Position numbers and translations under genes: made by a program. From contig CM041465.1 of NCBI GenBank assembly GCA_023213395.1, positions 97,099,741 to 97,163,740 of the forward strand: a stretch of 64,000 bases of DNA. Reading direction: 5' to 3'. This DNA is from Cycas panzhihuaensis (lineage: Eukaryota > Cycadophyta). Numbering within the stretch: the stretch's first letter is position 1; the number at the start of each line of letters is the position of its first letter. Below are positions 35,849 through 47,930 of this stretch, piece after piece. Below the pieces are notes generated by a model. The model saw only the letters and a list, made by a program, of their open reading frames with translations, did not search any database and was not told the DNA's origin.

Positions 35849-36476
35849 GGTAATAACTAGTTAATTAATTATGAAATGGAATATGTATGAGAGATTTTTA
35901 TTTTTGTTTTATCGATAGTACATCATTTATTAGATGCTTATATTATTCTTATAGTTGTTAATAATAATCACATTAAAGGTTTTAACATTGAGTTTTGATA
36001 AGCAAAAGATTGATGCAATTTTGTTGGCAACATATGACGATTAGTGGGAATCAATCTTAAAACAAAGGAGTGCATTTGCCATAGTCTTTGAAACATAGAA
36101 AATTTTAATAATAGATATTAAATAACCGTGTTCATATCTCAATGTCAAGTCTACTTAACATGCTTATATTTTGGCAAAAAGTGTACTCATTAGGTACCCC
36201 TTATTAGAAATTTGCCTACCACTTTATTTTGTATATTGAAGTTGAGGTGGTGGGCAAGTTGGAAGGGAATATCATAACATTAAATAAGATAATATATAGT
36301 GGAAGTTAATATTAAATCATCTAGGTCATTTATGTACAAGAGTCACATCAACCACTAAGTTCATAATAAGAGGATCAAACAAATCTAATTCAATCAAGGA
36401 AGACAAATAGAATTAGAGGATGGAGTTATTAAAACCAATCATGTCAGTAAATACATTCAAAAGTAAGGTGTAAGAA
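35849..36476. other. Unassigned AT-rich sequence
   Basis: Between the palindrome and the BRCT pseudogene. No coding or repeat similarity was recognised. It may contain the 5' untranslated part of the pseudogene's source transcript. Confidence 0.4.
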
Positions 36477-37375
36477 TGATAACATTATTCCAAGGAATAA
36501 GATTTGCGCTAGTAGGATTTAACCCTACAACATAAAATGAATGTGTAGCAAATCTCAAGTATAATGGAGCATTTAATATGGAATAATATGATGCAAGTTA
36601 TACTCATGTTATTATTTACTAGTTTATATATAATAATCCTATTTATGCTATGGTTAGGAAGGATGGGAAGGTGCTAGTTATATACTTGCGAATTTTAGAT
36701 AGTTTAGTTAGTGGAATACCTATGGATATTGATAAGATATTGTATAAACCTATAAGAAATATGATGGCCATTCTAGGTAGTGCATCTTTATGCATTTACT
36801 TGATAGGGTATTAAGGTCAAGATCATCATGAAATTATGAGAATGGTTAAAACAATTAGAGTACAATTTACAAATCCATTGATTACGAGTGAAGTAACACA
36901 TCTTATTTATTACAACTATGAAAGGGATAAGTATAGGGTTGTTAAACAAATAGGAATAAAACTAGTCAACCATCATTAGCTAGAATATTATTTGAAGGTT
37001 TAAGCATTACTTCTCAAAGAGAATTATTTGAAAAGTGGTTGGAAAGTAGAAATTTTGGAAGCAAAGGCTGGTCCACCACTACTGACAACACATAATCAAG
37101 TCTCACACAATTATTCTATTAATCTACATGGACCTCTTCTAATGACAAAATCTAAATCCCATTCATATTCTACATTATACAAATTTGTTTTTACAAAAAA
37201 AAAATTGCCAAAGATTAATTTTTCATCCAGAGAACATGTAGAAGTAAGGACTTATGAAAAATTAGAAAGGAATGAGAAGTTAATAGACATAGAAAGTGGA
37301 GATGAACATAAAGAATCTTCTCTAATATTAGTAAACCTCAATAATGCCTTCTTATTAGCATTAGATAAAAAATGA
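36477..37375 (+). pseudogene. Intronless pseudogene of a plant tandem-BRCT protein
   Basis: One frame from atgataaca reads LFQGIRFALVGFNP, then YTHVI, NNPIYAMVRKDGKVLV, then a second BRCT-like unit with GYQGQD-type spacing (Q is a stop), VQFTNPLITSEVTHLIYYNY and IKLVNHHWLE (W is TAG). This is the pattern I recognise from the N-terminal tandem BRCT repeats of the plant family that includes Arabidopsis At4g02110. About 200 codons run without any intron, with six stops and no frameshift, into the open segment 37,028-37,375. BRCT pairs bind phosphoproteins in DNA repair. A processed (retrotransposed) copy is the likely origin; family assignment is from memory. Confidence 0.7.
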
Positions 37376-38191
37376 AAGGAACAAGTAAGAAGATTATAGG
37401 AGTTACATCAATGGAATTTATTTAAAAATCATAAAGGACATATGGATAAACATGTCAACAATGCTGATATTAATGGCACATCTATACTAAAAACTAATGG
37501 AATATAAGAATGCAATACAAGAAGAAAAAGGGCCTATAAAACAAATCATAATCCTAACACATGATTTGAATATGCAAGAATAAGAAAGTAATATACAACA
37601 TGAAAATAAGTATAAACCATTGTTATCTAATAAGGCAAAATGTTAATATCATTCCCAAAAGAAAATATAACAATTTATTAAAAAAATATCAAATTTATGT
37701 TAGAATGGCCACTAATACTAGTAATGATATCTACATTACTTAATCAATTAAAGAAGAACCAATAAGTACCAATCAAATCTCTTGATCAATCTAAATAAAA
37801 GATATTGATATCAATAGTAACAAGTTCAATTTTTAATTAACCAAATAATATGAATCAAACAACTATATCATATATACCCAAGGATTTCCCAATATTAGCA
37901 ATAATCATTTTTCCTCTTAATAAATCTAAGAAGTTTTCAAGCATTAGTATAAAATCATGCATTCTAAGATAATATTACATTTATTAATAGATGGAAGTCA
38001 AAGTCAAATAGAAGATACTATGGTGATAATATTTAATCTACAAGTAAAAGCATATAGAAATTCAATATTTTTGTGGTCAACATCTACCAAATAATTCTAA
38101 TTCATCCATAATAGCATTAACTTATTCAAGTTTGCCCTTGTGTGTATGTGTATGTGTGCGTGTGTATATACATACATACATACATACATAT

Positions 38192-38230
<39 letters not shown>

Positions 38231-38329
38231 CTATTATTTAAAGTTCCAATAATTACAACTTGACAACATAAATTAGATGATTATGGTATTATTTTATCAA
38301 CAAGAGGTGATATCAAACAAATTTTTATC
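37376..38329. other. Possible pseudogene tail, then microsatellite
   Basis: 37,376-38,050 keeps the A-rich base bias of the pseudogene and may be its decayed 3' part, but no motif confirms this. A TG/CATA/TA microsatellite occupies about 38,135-38,227. Confidence 0.4.
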
Positions 38330-38560
38330 TCAATCAAGTTCTGAGAACGAAACATTTTAAGGAGGAGGTCATGTTATGAACCACCTTGAATGAAGTAATC
38401 AACCAATCATTTGACTATGTTTTGTGGTCTTGTTATAAACCACCTTAAATGAAGTAATCAACTAATCATTTGACTATATTTCATGGGCGAAACATCTTAA
38501 GGGAGAGGAATTATTATGAACCTCCTTAAAGATAATTAATTAAATTATTAAGTGAATAGT
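38330..38560 (+). repeat. Duplicated retroelement edge: polypurine tract plus LTR start
   Basis: gaacgaaacattttaaggagg at about 38,345 and gggcgaaacatcttaaggga near 38,485 are two versions of the end-of-pol plus polypurine signature seen in plant gypsy elements. Each is followed within a few bases by ttatgaacc. Between them a unit of about 67 bp (tgttatgaaccacc to atttgactat) is repeated in tandem. It looks like an LTR start that was duplicated; no complete element is attached. Confidence 0.5.
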
Positions 38561-38597
38561 TGCTTTTGAATAGTTGCAACCATTTATGACAAGGGCC

Positions 38598-38688
<91 letters not shown>

Positions 38689-38815
38689 CTTAAATATATT
38701 ATAAAATATCACTTATTTTATTAATCAATCAATTGGTCTATTTGATTATTAATTCTCTCCAGTGTACTTGTGTATTCAATAAAATCGGGCTTTATCTTCA
38801 AGTTACAAAATAGGT
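38561..38815. repeat. TA microsatellite and short flanks
   Basis: The TA run at 38,601-38,685 has about 42 units. The flanks (including aataaaatcgggctttatc near 38,777) show no gene. Confidence 0.85.
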
Positions 38816-41470
38816 CCCTAATAATTGAGGAATATATGAAGTTGTTCCATGATTTCTAAGATATTTTCACATGGGACTATATAGACATGAAGGGAATAAA
38901 CCCTAATATTATCACCTATAACCTAACAATAGTTCCTAGATCCAAGTCGATCTGATAAAAGTAAAGGCCTTTACATCCTAAATTATTAGTTATTATAAAG
39001 ATGGAAGTAGAGAAGCTAAATAATGTTAGCCTCATCACATCCATCAATTACCCTAAGCGAGTATCTAATATTATGTCAATTGCTAAGAAGAATAGGACCA
39101 TACACATTTGCATAGACTTTAGGGATATAAAATAATGTGTGCCCTAAAGACAATTAGATAATTAGATTTAGATTTCACCTAAGGACCATCATAAGATAGC
39201 TTTTACTATACCTTGGGAAATGTTTGCTTATATGGGCATGCCTTTTGGCCTTAAGAATGTTAGTGCTATATACTAGCATACCATGCATTTCATTTTTCAT
39301 AACCTCATTAAGAAAATTCTTGAGGTCTTCATGGATGAAATGATAAGCCTCTCACACAAGAGTGTTAACCATCTTATAAACCTAAGGAAATTTTTCCTCT
39401 GGTATAGAAGGTACCACAGTAGCCTTAACCCTCTTAAATATGCCCCTGCCATCATGGCAAGCAAATTATTAGGCTTTTATGTCTCATAACTAGGGATCCA
39501 AGTTGATCCTAATAAAGTTAAGGCCATTATAAAAGAAAACTCCCCCAAAACTCAAAGGTAAATCAAATCCTTTTGGGTAGATTAGGCTTTCTATGAAGAT
39601 TCTTAACAAATTTCACTCTAAATACTAAGTTGCTAATGAATCTCCTAAAGAAAGGGACTCCATTCATTTAGTTCCCAAAAGCCTAAGAAGCCTTTCAAGA
39701 GCTTAAGTAAGCTCTCATATTATCCCCTACCTTGGCTCTACTTATTTTCGATTGACTACTCATTTTGTATACTTTATCAACTGATGAATTGATTGGCATT
39801 ATTCTCACTGAAGAAGATGACCTAAAAATGGAAAGGATCATCTACTTTATAAGTTAAATACTAGATGCTATTAATACCAACTACACTCCTACTAAGAAGG
39901 AGTGTTTGTCCCTTTTATTTACCATTAAGAAGTTAAGGCACTATCTCTTGGGTAACATAACTAACATGATTGTCTAATCAGATCCACTTCATTACCTTAT
40001 GACAAGGTCTTATTTGATTGGATGAACTAGAAAATAGGTCATCCTCCTACAAGAGTGTGACGTAAATATCATCAATAGAAAGTCTAGGAAGGGGATGGTG
40101 GTTACTAAGTAGCTTACTCATGCACCCTTCCATAATTCTTTAAGTATTTCAATCAATGACTCCCTACTCAATGAAATGGTCTTTGCCCTTGAATAAACTA
40201 AAGATTTAACATCGATTGATAAGGCATGGTATAGAAACATCATTTGATACTTAACTCAGCAAAGGTACCCCTAAGACATAAACGAGAAAGTGAAGCTGTG
40301 TATAAGGGCAACAACCCACTAATACCTCCTCATAGAGGACATGTTATATAAGAGGTCATTTAAGGGAATTCTCCTTAAGTGCATCAATCCCAATGAGATA
40401 AACCAAGTCCTCTATGAATGCCATGATAACATTTATGAAGGCCATTTTGGGGATTAATTTATGGCTTAAAGGATCTTATATATGGGGTTCTATTGGTCTA
40501 CCTTGTTTAAGGATACCCACACTTATATCCAATGGTGTTGGAATCACTAAGAGCATTCTAACATCATATATCAACCATCATAAGTATCACATGCCATAAT
40601 GTCACCATGGTCATTCCCCAATGGGGTCTTGACCTCGTTGAAGCTATAATACCCCCATCATTAACCCAATATAAGTTCATTCTAAATGTAATTAAGTATT
40701 TCACCAAATGGGCTAAGGTATTCCCTCTCTCTTCTACGATGGGCCAAATAGTTGCCACCTTGTATTTCAATATATCATTTGTTGGTTTGTGGTCCTTAAC
40801 CTCCAGGTCACTGATAATAGGACCCCATTCTAAAATAATTAACTGGATGAGATATATGAGAGATTCTAAATCACTTATAAGACCTCATCTCCATATTATC
40901 CCTAGGCCAATAGTGAGATCAAGGATTTCAATAAGACCTTGGTTAATATCCTAAAGAAGACAGTGGCCCAATCTCAAAGAGATTGGAATTTGTAACTCTA
41001 CTTAGGCTTATGGGCCTATTGAACATCTATATAGATGGCCATAGATATGATGCCCTCTTCTTTAGTATATGGATTAGAGGTTGTCTTGCCCCTTGAGGTG
41101 GAAATCCCATCTTTATGGATTTCATTCAAATTTTTGATTAACAAAGAGTGGCAATGACAAGTCCACCTACTTAACCTTGAAGCCCTAGACTAGAAGCATC
41201 TTAGCACCTATCAAGTAAATTTGGCATCAAAAGCCAATGTACAAAAGTCCTATGATAAATATATATAGCCTCAACCCTTAGCTCCAATGGGAAAAGTCCT
41301 TATGTTAGAGTATTTACATGATTATTTGTCAAAATTTGGTCCTAAATAGGTTGGTTTGTTCATCATTTTACAAAGTTTGGATAATGGGGTATATCAAATT
41401 ATAATATTGGAGAGTCTTAAATTCAAAAAGATCATTAATGGGTAATTCCTTAAGAAGTTTTATAGTTGAT
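38816..41470 (+). pseudogene. pol: Gypsy 2 pol: RT, RNase H, integrase
   Basis: Pre-RT block IFTWDYIDMKGINP (38,865); RT entry IAKKNRTIHICIDFRDIK (39,080); MPFGLKN (39,238) and EVFMDEMI (39,320), where the usual Tyr-Val-Asp-Asp is Phe-Met-Asp-Glu. RNase H: LFTIKKLRHYL (39,920). Integrase: finger with LYKRSFKGILLKC (40,345) and YEGHFG (40,435), core GLDLVEAI...NVIKYFTKWAKVFPL (40,625-40,725). Only about 30 residues separate RNase H from the integrase finger, so the archaeal RNase H expected in Tat elements is absent or lost. Many stops and several frameshifts. Confidence 0.85.
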
Positions 41471-41479
41471 TCCCCACCT

Positions 41480-41890
41480 ATTATAGGGGCACCTCACTCT
41501 GAAGTGAGCTTAAACTATTTTTGCTCATGACATGCATTGTTCCCATTGGAGACATCTCATCATTTTAAGCCTATCACTCTACCATATCCTCAGTTATTAA
41601 TGGGATTTTTCCCCATAGGAGTACTCTACTCTATCATGAGTATAAACTATCACTTATACATACTAATTTAAAAATTAAAAAAATTACAAAATCTTTTAAA
41701 AAAATCTTCTAAAAACTTTTATGATTGTTTTCTTATCATTCCATACCCATAGGGCATGACTTTCCCTTATACCCATGATGATACCATGTACTCTAAAATG
41801 AGATTTCCTTCTTTCCCCCTAGGGGTGTGGGACTCCTCCATGAGTATAAATCACTAATATAATGTATTATCTCACACCACATACACATCA
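41480..41890. repeat. Degenerate hairpin/tandem block of gypsy 2
   Basis: Words such as gagcttaaactat, tgagtataaactat and tgagtataaatcac recur, with ccattggag/ccataggag blocks between them. They are reverse complements of the motif at 11,221-11,650, as expected because gypsy 2 lies in the opposite orientation. Confidence 0.7.
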
Positions 41891-42240
41891 ATGGAGTTAT
41901 AATTATGTTTTATATATTATGTGTGCCATGTTGCCATGCATAAGAGTGATGTCAACTCAACAACGTATAAAAATAAATCATACATCTACATGAAAATGAT
42001 ATAGTATGTCTACATATATTCATATAAGAGTATATAGAAATGAAAGAATGAGGAAGCACAAATCAACTCATACATACACACACATACACACACATAAAGT
42101 ACAACATTTAGCTATAGTACACTATGCTAAAATCCTTATAGGGTTATATAATTTCCCAAGTAGGCTTCATAATATATGACCCTAAACCCTTAGAGCTCCA
42201 ACTTATCTCTATTATAACTCTCCAATATATAATGCAATCT
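41891..42240. other. Unassigned interior of gypsy 2
   Basis: AT-rich; a short cacataca run at about 42,073-42,095. Nothing else recognised. Confidence 0.4.
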
Positions 42241-44431
42241 CATGGCGTATCACCCTCTCCCCAAGCAAGTCCTCTCTCAGGTGTCTTGGTGCTACCTCCT
42301 AAGCTTTTGCCTTAAGTGCTATGATGGCCCTACCTTACTCTTCCCATCTATCATTCATCAATGTGTGGTAGTTATAGGCATCTTATTGTGGCTTGCACTG
42401 ACTGGGCCACCATTTAGTCTACAAGGCAATTATATCTAGCCTAGACATGGTCATTCTCCCATTGGATCTCCTCCTTCTCCTGTTAGACCTCCTCTAGTCT
42501 CCCTAGACTTCCTCTAACCTCCCTCATAGCTCTACGATATATACCCCTACTCTAGGGACTACCTTAAGAGGAGTTATTATAATTGGGAGTACTATCCCCT
42601 CTCCTCATCTCTTTAGTTCCCTAATCCTCCTCTAAAACTCATGTCACTTAGCCATCTACATGTCCATAGCCCTCATTAAGGGGGAAAACATTGTTGTATA
42701 AGGCCATGCTAATGTTGGCTCCCTAATATCTATAATAAGAGGCTACCCATCTGCATTCGCCATGGGAAATAGCTCATTAATCATATGATGAAAAAACTTG
42801 GGAGTAAAACCCTCACTTGCTAAAGAAATAAGTCCACTCATTAGTCATGATCATATATAGGAAATCAAGCTAAAATATAATCTCAAGGAAATAATCAAAT
42901 AAGTAAATGAAAGGGTATTACCTTCTCAAGCAACATTTCCCTCTACTTCTATGGTCACTTGATTGACTGCCTCTCCCTCTATGTTAACACCATATGCCTC
43001 CTCTTCCTTGATGGCTCCCTACTCCTCAACTTTAACTACCTCCTTCCCCTTACCCATGACATCTCCAGCCACTATTAATTCCTCCTCTACATCATCATCC
43101 CCATCCTCATCATTAATCCAATGGACACCCCTATATGGATGTCTCATATAGTCATCTAGGGTGAGTAAGTCTATGGATATCACATGAACTATCTGAGGGA
43201 CCTACTCTGGCTCACCTAGGCTCCTAAATCATGTAGGCCACTAGTGTACTAGTGAATCTCCATCCTCCATCAATTATGGTCTATTCATAGGCCCCACTTC
43301 ATGGAAGTGGTTGAAAAACTAGCACTATAATAGGGTGCAATAGGAGAATCCCCTATGGCTAGCCACTTATATCTAGTCTAATTGAGTTCATATGTTGGCC
43401 ACTATGAGGGTCACCCAGTCGAGTCTCTCCCCTCCCTTGTAATGTCCAACCACATTCATCCATCCTTTAAGGACCTCTTAATAGTTCTGTTGTTGAGATA
43501 TTTAAAACATAATGAAAAATATAATTAGCTTCCTTACTTAAGGAATACCATAAGCTAAAATCCTCCTCACATTACCTCCCCTCCAGTCCTACTGACCTCT
43601 ATCATAAAAGAAGGTAGTCACTGCCCTATATACCTCCTTTATACTAGGTAACATCCCTAACTTAGGAGGAACTCCTCTTTTTGATAGTTCTAGTTTCCTC
43701 CTCATATCACATGATGTGATCGTCACATCTCCAACACCTAGTAAGTGGAACACTTACCACTTCATGTCCTAATAGGACACAATATCTACCAACAAAGCCT
43801 AGTTGGATATGTACTGACATGTCACAATCACATGTAGTAGCCACCATCACCTCAACATGTTATGATCCTAGGTTGTCATCAGTTGGGAAAGGCTCAACAT
43901 AGGTGCACCTATGTTCTTGCAATTATCAATCATAGAAATAGCATATAAATAGCACAAAACATGAGATAAAATAGTCTATGACAATTTTAGGCTACTTATA
44001 TACTAATAATCAACCAAAATAAGCCAATTTAGAGGTTGATAATGAATGGGTCTATCAAATTTTATTTTCTTTATGCTATACCATAGAGATTTCTGTAGTA
44101 CCACAAATTTCTTTATGGTATCATAATATCTATGGCATCGTAAGGGTTTTTGCCTGAATTCGTGGTACCATTATATTTCATGATATAAATCAAAATAAAA
44201 AATGACACAAACAAAGAAATAAATCAACTAGGATCAAATTTAACCCATCCAAAATGATTGGGGCATTAAATTTCCCAAGTTTAGCCATAAATAGGGAATA
44301 ATTTGGCCTTTGTTTAGATGAATTTAACTAGTTTAGGACAAAGCCTTAATAAAAAATAAAAATATAAAAAACTTTAAAAATAAAATAAATTTATAAGTTA
44401 TACTTACTAGATCAGGTCACACAATGGCTAT
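42241..44431 (-). pseudogene. Antisense extra gene of gypsy 2: plant-mobile-domain-like protein
   Basis: First exon 44,431-44,408 (eight codons; the start reads ATA instead of ATG), donor gtaagt at 44,407, exon 2 from 43,942 in one frame: NCKNIGAPMLSLSQ, ALLVDIVSY, VFHLLGVGDVTIT, KRGVPPKLGMLPS, AVTTFFYDRG. These match the copy at 63.6-64.0 kb. A second donor (ttaagtaagg, about 43,545) sits where the 63.99 kb copy has cctcaggtga. Beyond it, GFSY near 43,355 and an acidic tail (about 43,130-43,060) resemble gypsy 1. The low-coordinate end is approximate. At least ten stops, mostly TAG or TAA. Confidence 0.7.
43943..44407 (-). other. Candidate intron with hairpins (gypsy 2), acceptor lost
   Basis: Donor gtaagt on the minus strand, 24 nt after the start position as in the other copies. 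The place of the acceptor (22 nt before gcaagaacatagg) reads at instead of ag, so splicing here would fail. Inside, 44,078-44,096 and 44,103-44,121 form an imperfect 19 bp stem (ataccatagagatttctgt against its near complement). Confidence 0.6.
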
Positions 44432-44593
44432 TATCGAGTTTTGGATCTAATGGCTTTGTCTATTTGCAAATCTAATAGTTGGTTTATCCTTAGTGATATC
44501 AGGAAGGATTAGAGGTAAAAAACAATTAGGTTTTTTAAGGATTTTCTTAACAAGTAAACATGAAAATGAAAATGGAAATGAATTAAAGTAACC

Positions 44594-44606
44594 TTATATA
44601 TAAATA
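44594..44606 (-). promoter_or_regulatory. TATA box of the antisense gene, gypsy 2
   Basis: On the minus strand tatttatatataagg is followed by aattcatttcc...catg, aligning with the TATA regions at 11,887 (+) and 62,907 (+). The distance to the intron donor is about 200 bp, against 161-192 in the other copies. Confidence 0.6.
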
Positions 44607-46233
44607 GCCATATGTTAATGGTAGTATGCTTATTTTTCTACCTATCTGATCCATTAAGACCATCACTCCACAAACTACACTGTCATCCCTTTGACATAAT
44701 TATTTACACCTCCTAGTCATGCCTATTCTAGGCCTAAAGTTTAGCTTGCTTAGTCATTAATGTATAATATTAATGGCCCTTTTTGTCTTAAAATAGAGCT
44801 CTTTTTCACACTGGGCATACTATCTCTCTATATATTAGTGTTTATAGTTTAGAAGACTATCTCGTAACATTGATTTACTATTTCATACTCATGATAGCCC
44901 ATCTTATATTGAGTATTATTTAACCACCACTTTTTCCTACTATTTTATTCTCTTTTTCACTTGAGACTACTTTGCCATTTGTATAGTAGCACCCATAGCT
45001 CTTCCCATTACTAGTATGATCTTTGCATAGCCATGATGTCAGCCCTTAAGTCTTCCATTTCCATTGACATGCCTTGGATTGAGTATTAGGCACTCCTAGA
45101 GACTCCATGTTGGCTCTCTCTATGTAATTCTTTGTCATTGTATTGCCTACTCACCTAATGTATGGCTTGATCTATGACTTAGTTTTTATATAACTATTGC
45201 CTTCATGGAACCATTGCATTATTGTAAGCCTATCATATGTCCTATTTAGCTCTTGTTATGCCAGGGAGTCTTGGTTCCTTATGGTCACTGACCTGAGAAC
45301 CTTATTCCATACATGTCCCATGATAAGTGCTTAGGTTACTCATAGGACTTTCTCTTTATATGCTACAATTTCACCATCTTTGTTAATCTCTCATGCTTTA
45401 ATCATGTTATTTATTAAAGCATAATCGATATAATGGGCTTACTTAGTTTCCCCATGGGTTGACTCATCACCACATCTACTTCATACCATCAAGGCTATTA
45501 TATATATGCTCCCCTAAAAATTTAAAAAAAGAAGAAGAAGAAGAAGAAAGGAGGGAAAAGAGAAAAAAAATATGAAAGAGAAAAAAAGAGAAAATATATG
45601 TGCATGATTTATTAGAGGAGCATATTCATCACCATCTACTTAGCATATGGGGCATGTTACATGACAATCTAATTCCCACCTATGATTTATAGTTTGAATA
45701 TAATTAATCAAGTTCTCTTAGGATATTTGGATTTGGTTTCTTAGGCCCATCATGGTCTCAATCATAATCAAAACTTATTTGGAATAACTACAAACTACCA
45801 TGGATTCTAGAAGAGGTTATGACATTGATATATAGTTGTTCTTGAGGATTGAGTATTACCTACCATCTTAATCAAAGTTTACATAGCCACTTAAGTCTTT
45901 ATGACGTTGGTTGATTCTTACCATCTACCCTTATTTAGTGAGTCTATGCTAAGTTAACTTTTCATATGTCCATGGCACTAATCATCCATACCGATGAGGG
46001 TAGTTGTAGGAATCTTAGCCTTTTTGCTACAGTTCGGACCATCTAAGATCACTTAGGACATACTCTCATATACTCTAGAGTTTATTGAGCCATAGCTACC
46101 AATAATAAGTATACTACCATCATAGAGGCCTTAACCACTATTTTATATATCCATTGTGGCTTCATTGTGTTGCATTCTAACTCCTAGCTTATTATGTCCT
46201 AAGTCTACTAGGTTTGTAGCCTACAATTTAAAA
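44607..46233. other. Unassigned, perhaps the 3' LTR of gypsy 2
   Basis: No coding similarity. A GAA/GAAA-rich tract lies at 45,528-45,600. The position suggests the 3' end of gypsy 2, but without a second LTR copy the boundary cannot be set. Confidence 0.35.
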
Positions 46234-46539
46234 TGGGTTAATGTCATAAGGTCATTATATTAGTTGGTTATTCCTAAAAGGGTCTTAAGTGAACTTTATA
46301 TTAGATCACTTAAGTGAAATATAATTTCATATGTATTATGTGTAATTTTATTTCTTCTAACTCTATTGCTCTCTCTCTCTCAATATAAAAGTAGAAGCTT
46401 AATGGAGGAGGCTTATTCTTACCTCCCCATTTTGTGAGAGTTACTCTCTCTCTTAAGTTTCTCTTACTCCCATGTTTATCTTTGTGTATGGTACATGGAG
46501 ATGAAGGATAGATCCATTTTATTCATGTGGTATCAAAGC
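46234..46539 (+). repeat. Copia LTR and primer site (copia E, 5' end)
   Basis: Begins tgggttaatgtcataagg, like the TGTTAATGTATCAAGG start of copia B and C, and ends attca at 46,525. tggtatcaaagc at 46,528-46,539 is a tRNA-iMet primer site. A CT run near 46,364 and aatataaaag near 46,381 resemble a promoter. The element runs left to right. Confidence 0.78.
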
Positions 46540-47930
46540 TTTCTTCCTTTATATTCCTCACTTACACTTGTAATGGAGCTATCACTTCCTTCTCCCCCAC
46601 AATCCATGTGGTTAAGGAGATTGTGAAAGTATATTTAGAAATATTTCTAAGTTTTTATCATAGTATACTTAGTATTATTTGATTTCCCTTTCTCCTTTGC
46701 AAGTTTAGAAGCATAACACAAGGAGTTTTAAGCCTTAAGGATTATAGTCCTTTGGTAGCCATTTGTGCATATCTCATTCTTCTTTTCTTTTCCCTCTTTT
46801 ATCCATTTAATAAGGGGAAATGTTGCTAAATTTTTGTTAGCATTTAGAAGAATATTTGTAAGGGGAGGATTTTCCTATTTTTTTAAATAATTTAGATCCA
46901 TTTAAAATATCCATTATTGTATGCTCTTATCTTACCCATATTAAGATCTCAGTGATTAAAAAACGTTAGAAATTTTATATGGTATTATGTGTTAATGAGA
47001 TATTTACAAGCTAGATTTTCTACAAAAATAAAATTTACTTTCTAAATTTCATAGGTTTACTAAAAATTTTATAGAGCTCCAATTGACCTAATTCTAATTA
47101 CTAAAGATGCAACTCTGAGTCTAATTTCTAGCACAAAAACTAGCACCTAATTCCATTGTCGTATGAGAAAGTTAATGCCATTTTAGTAAACAGTAGTTAT
47201 TTTTATCAAAAATTTTAGAGAAATATATTCTATCCACTTTGAGGGACTACCAAAAATTTTGCAGAACTCATTTAAACTTGATTAAACTTCCTAAAAATGT
47301 GGCTCTGAGTCTAGTTTCTAACATAAAAATTGGCACTCAATTTCATTATCAAGGTAAAAGTTATTGTTATTTTAGTGAAGACTACTTTTTTGTTAAAAAA
47401 AAAGAAGAAGAAAATTTCTTCCTTTTTACAGCTTCAAAGCCCATTATAAAAGTGAGTGGAAAACACCTAGATCAAAGAAATATCTAGTGCCCTCACCTCA
47501 TTTCTCAATATTTTATTTTAACACTCTAAAAGAACTCTAAGCAAGCACTCTAAAAACACTCTATTTTCAGTTATATATATGTTTAATATAAATTCAATAA
47601 TCTTTTCACTCTCCTTAAAAGGAATGCATCATGTATGTTATTTTTTATCATCTTGTACTTATTCACATGCTCACCAAGGTTGAGATACCTTAGTTGGAAG
47701 AATGTCATACTATAAAAGAGGTGTGGGTTTCAAGTTAGGACTAGACTAAAATAGAATATTAGTGAGGCTTAGTTAGCCATTCCATTGTGCCTCAATCAGG
47801 GATCATCTTGATAACCAACTAGGAAAACTAAAACTTTAATATAAGATTAAAATATACCCAATCCAATATTTATCATAGCCATGGGTATGCACATGCAACT
47901 CTTTGGAGAAGGCATAGGTTGTAGTTTTTT
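46540..47930 (+). other. Leader of copia E, truncated, with a tandem duplication
   Basis: The last 250 bp (about 47,680-47,930) align with the minus-strand leader of copia B near 33,490-33,270. About 47,015-47,210 and 47,215-47,400 are two diverged copies of one unit (sharing gctctgagtctagtttcta-like words). No gag follows: at 47,930 the sequence switches to copia C on the other strand. Confidence 0.65.

Larger units (their letters stand above)
38816..44606 (+). mobile_element. Tat-lineage Ty3/gypsy retrotransposon (gypsy 2), 5'-truncated
   Basis: Pol (RT, RNase H, integrase) is followed by the gagcttaaactat repeat block, the antisense extra gene and its promoter, in the same sense order as gypsy 1. 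Gag, protease and the 5' LTR are missing. A 3' LTR may lie within 44,607-46,233 but has no second copy in the window to define it. The shared repeat motif and the antisense gene tie it to gypsy 1. Confidence 0.75.

Noticed and set aside
36477-37375. A working host gene for a BRCT protein
   Set aside because: Six in-frame stops, no introns and no promoter seen; treated as a pseudogene.
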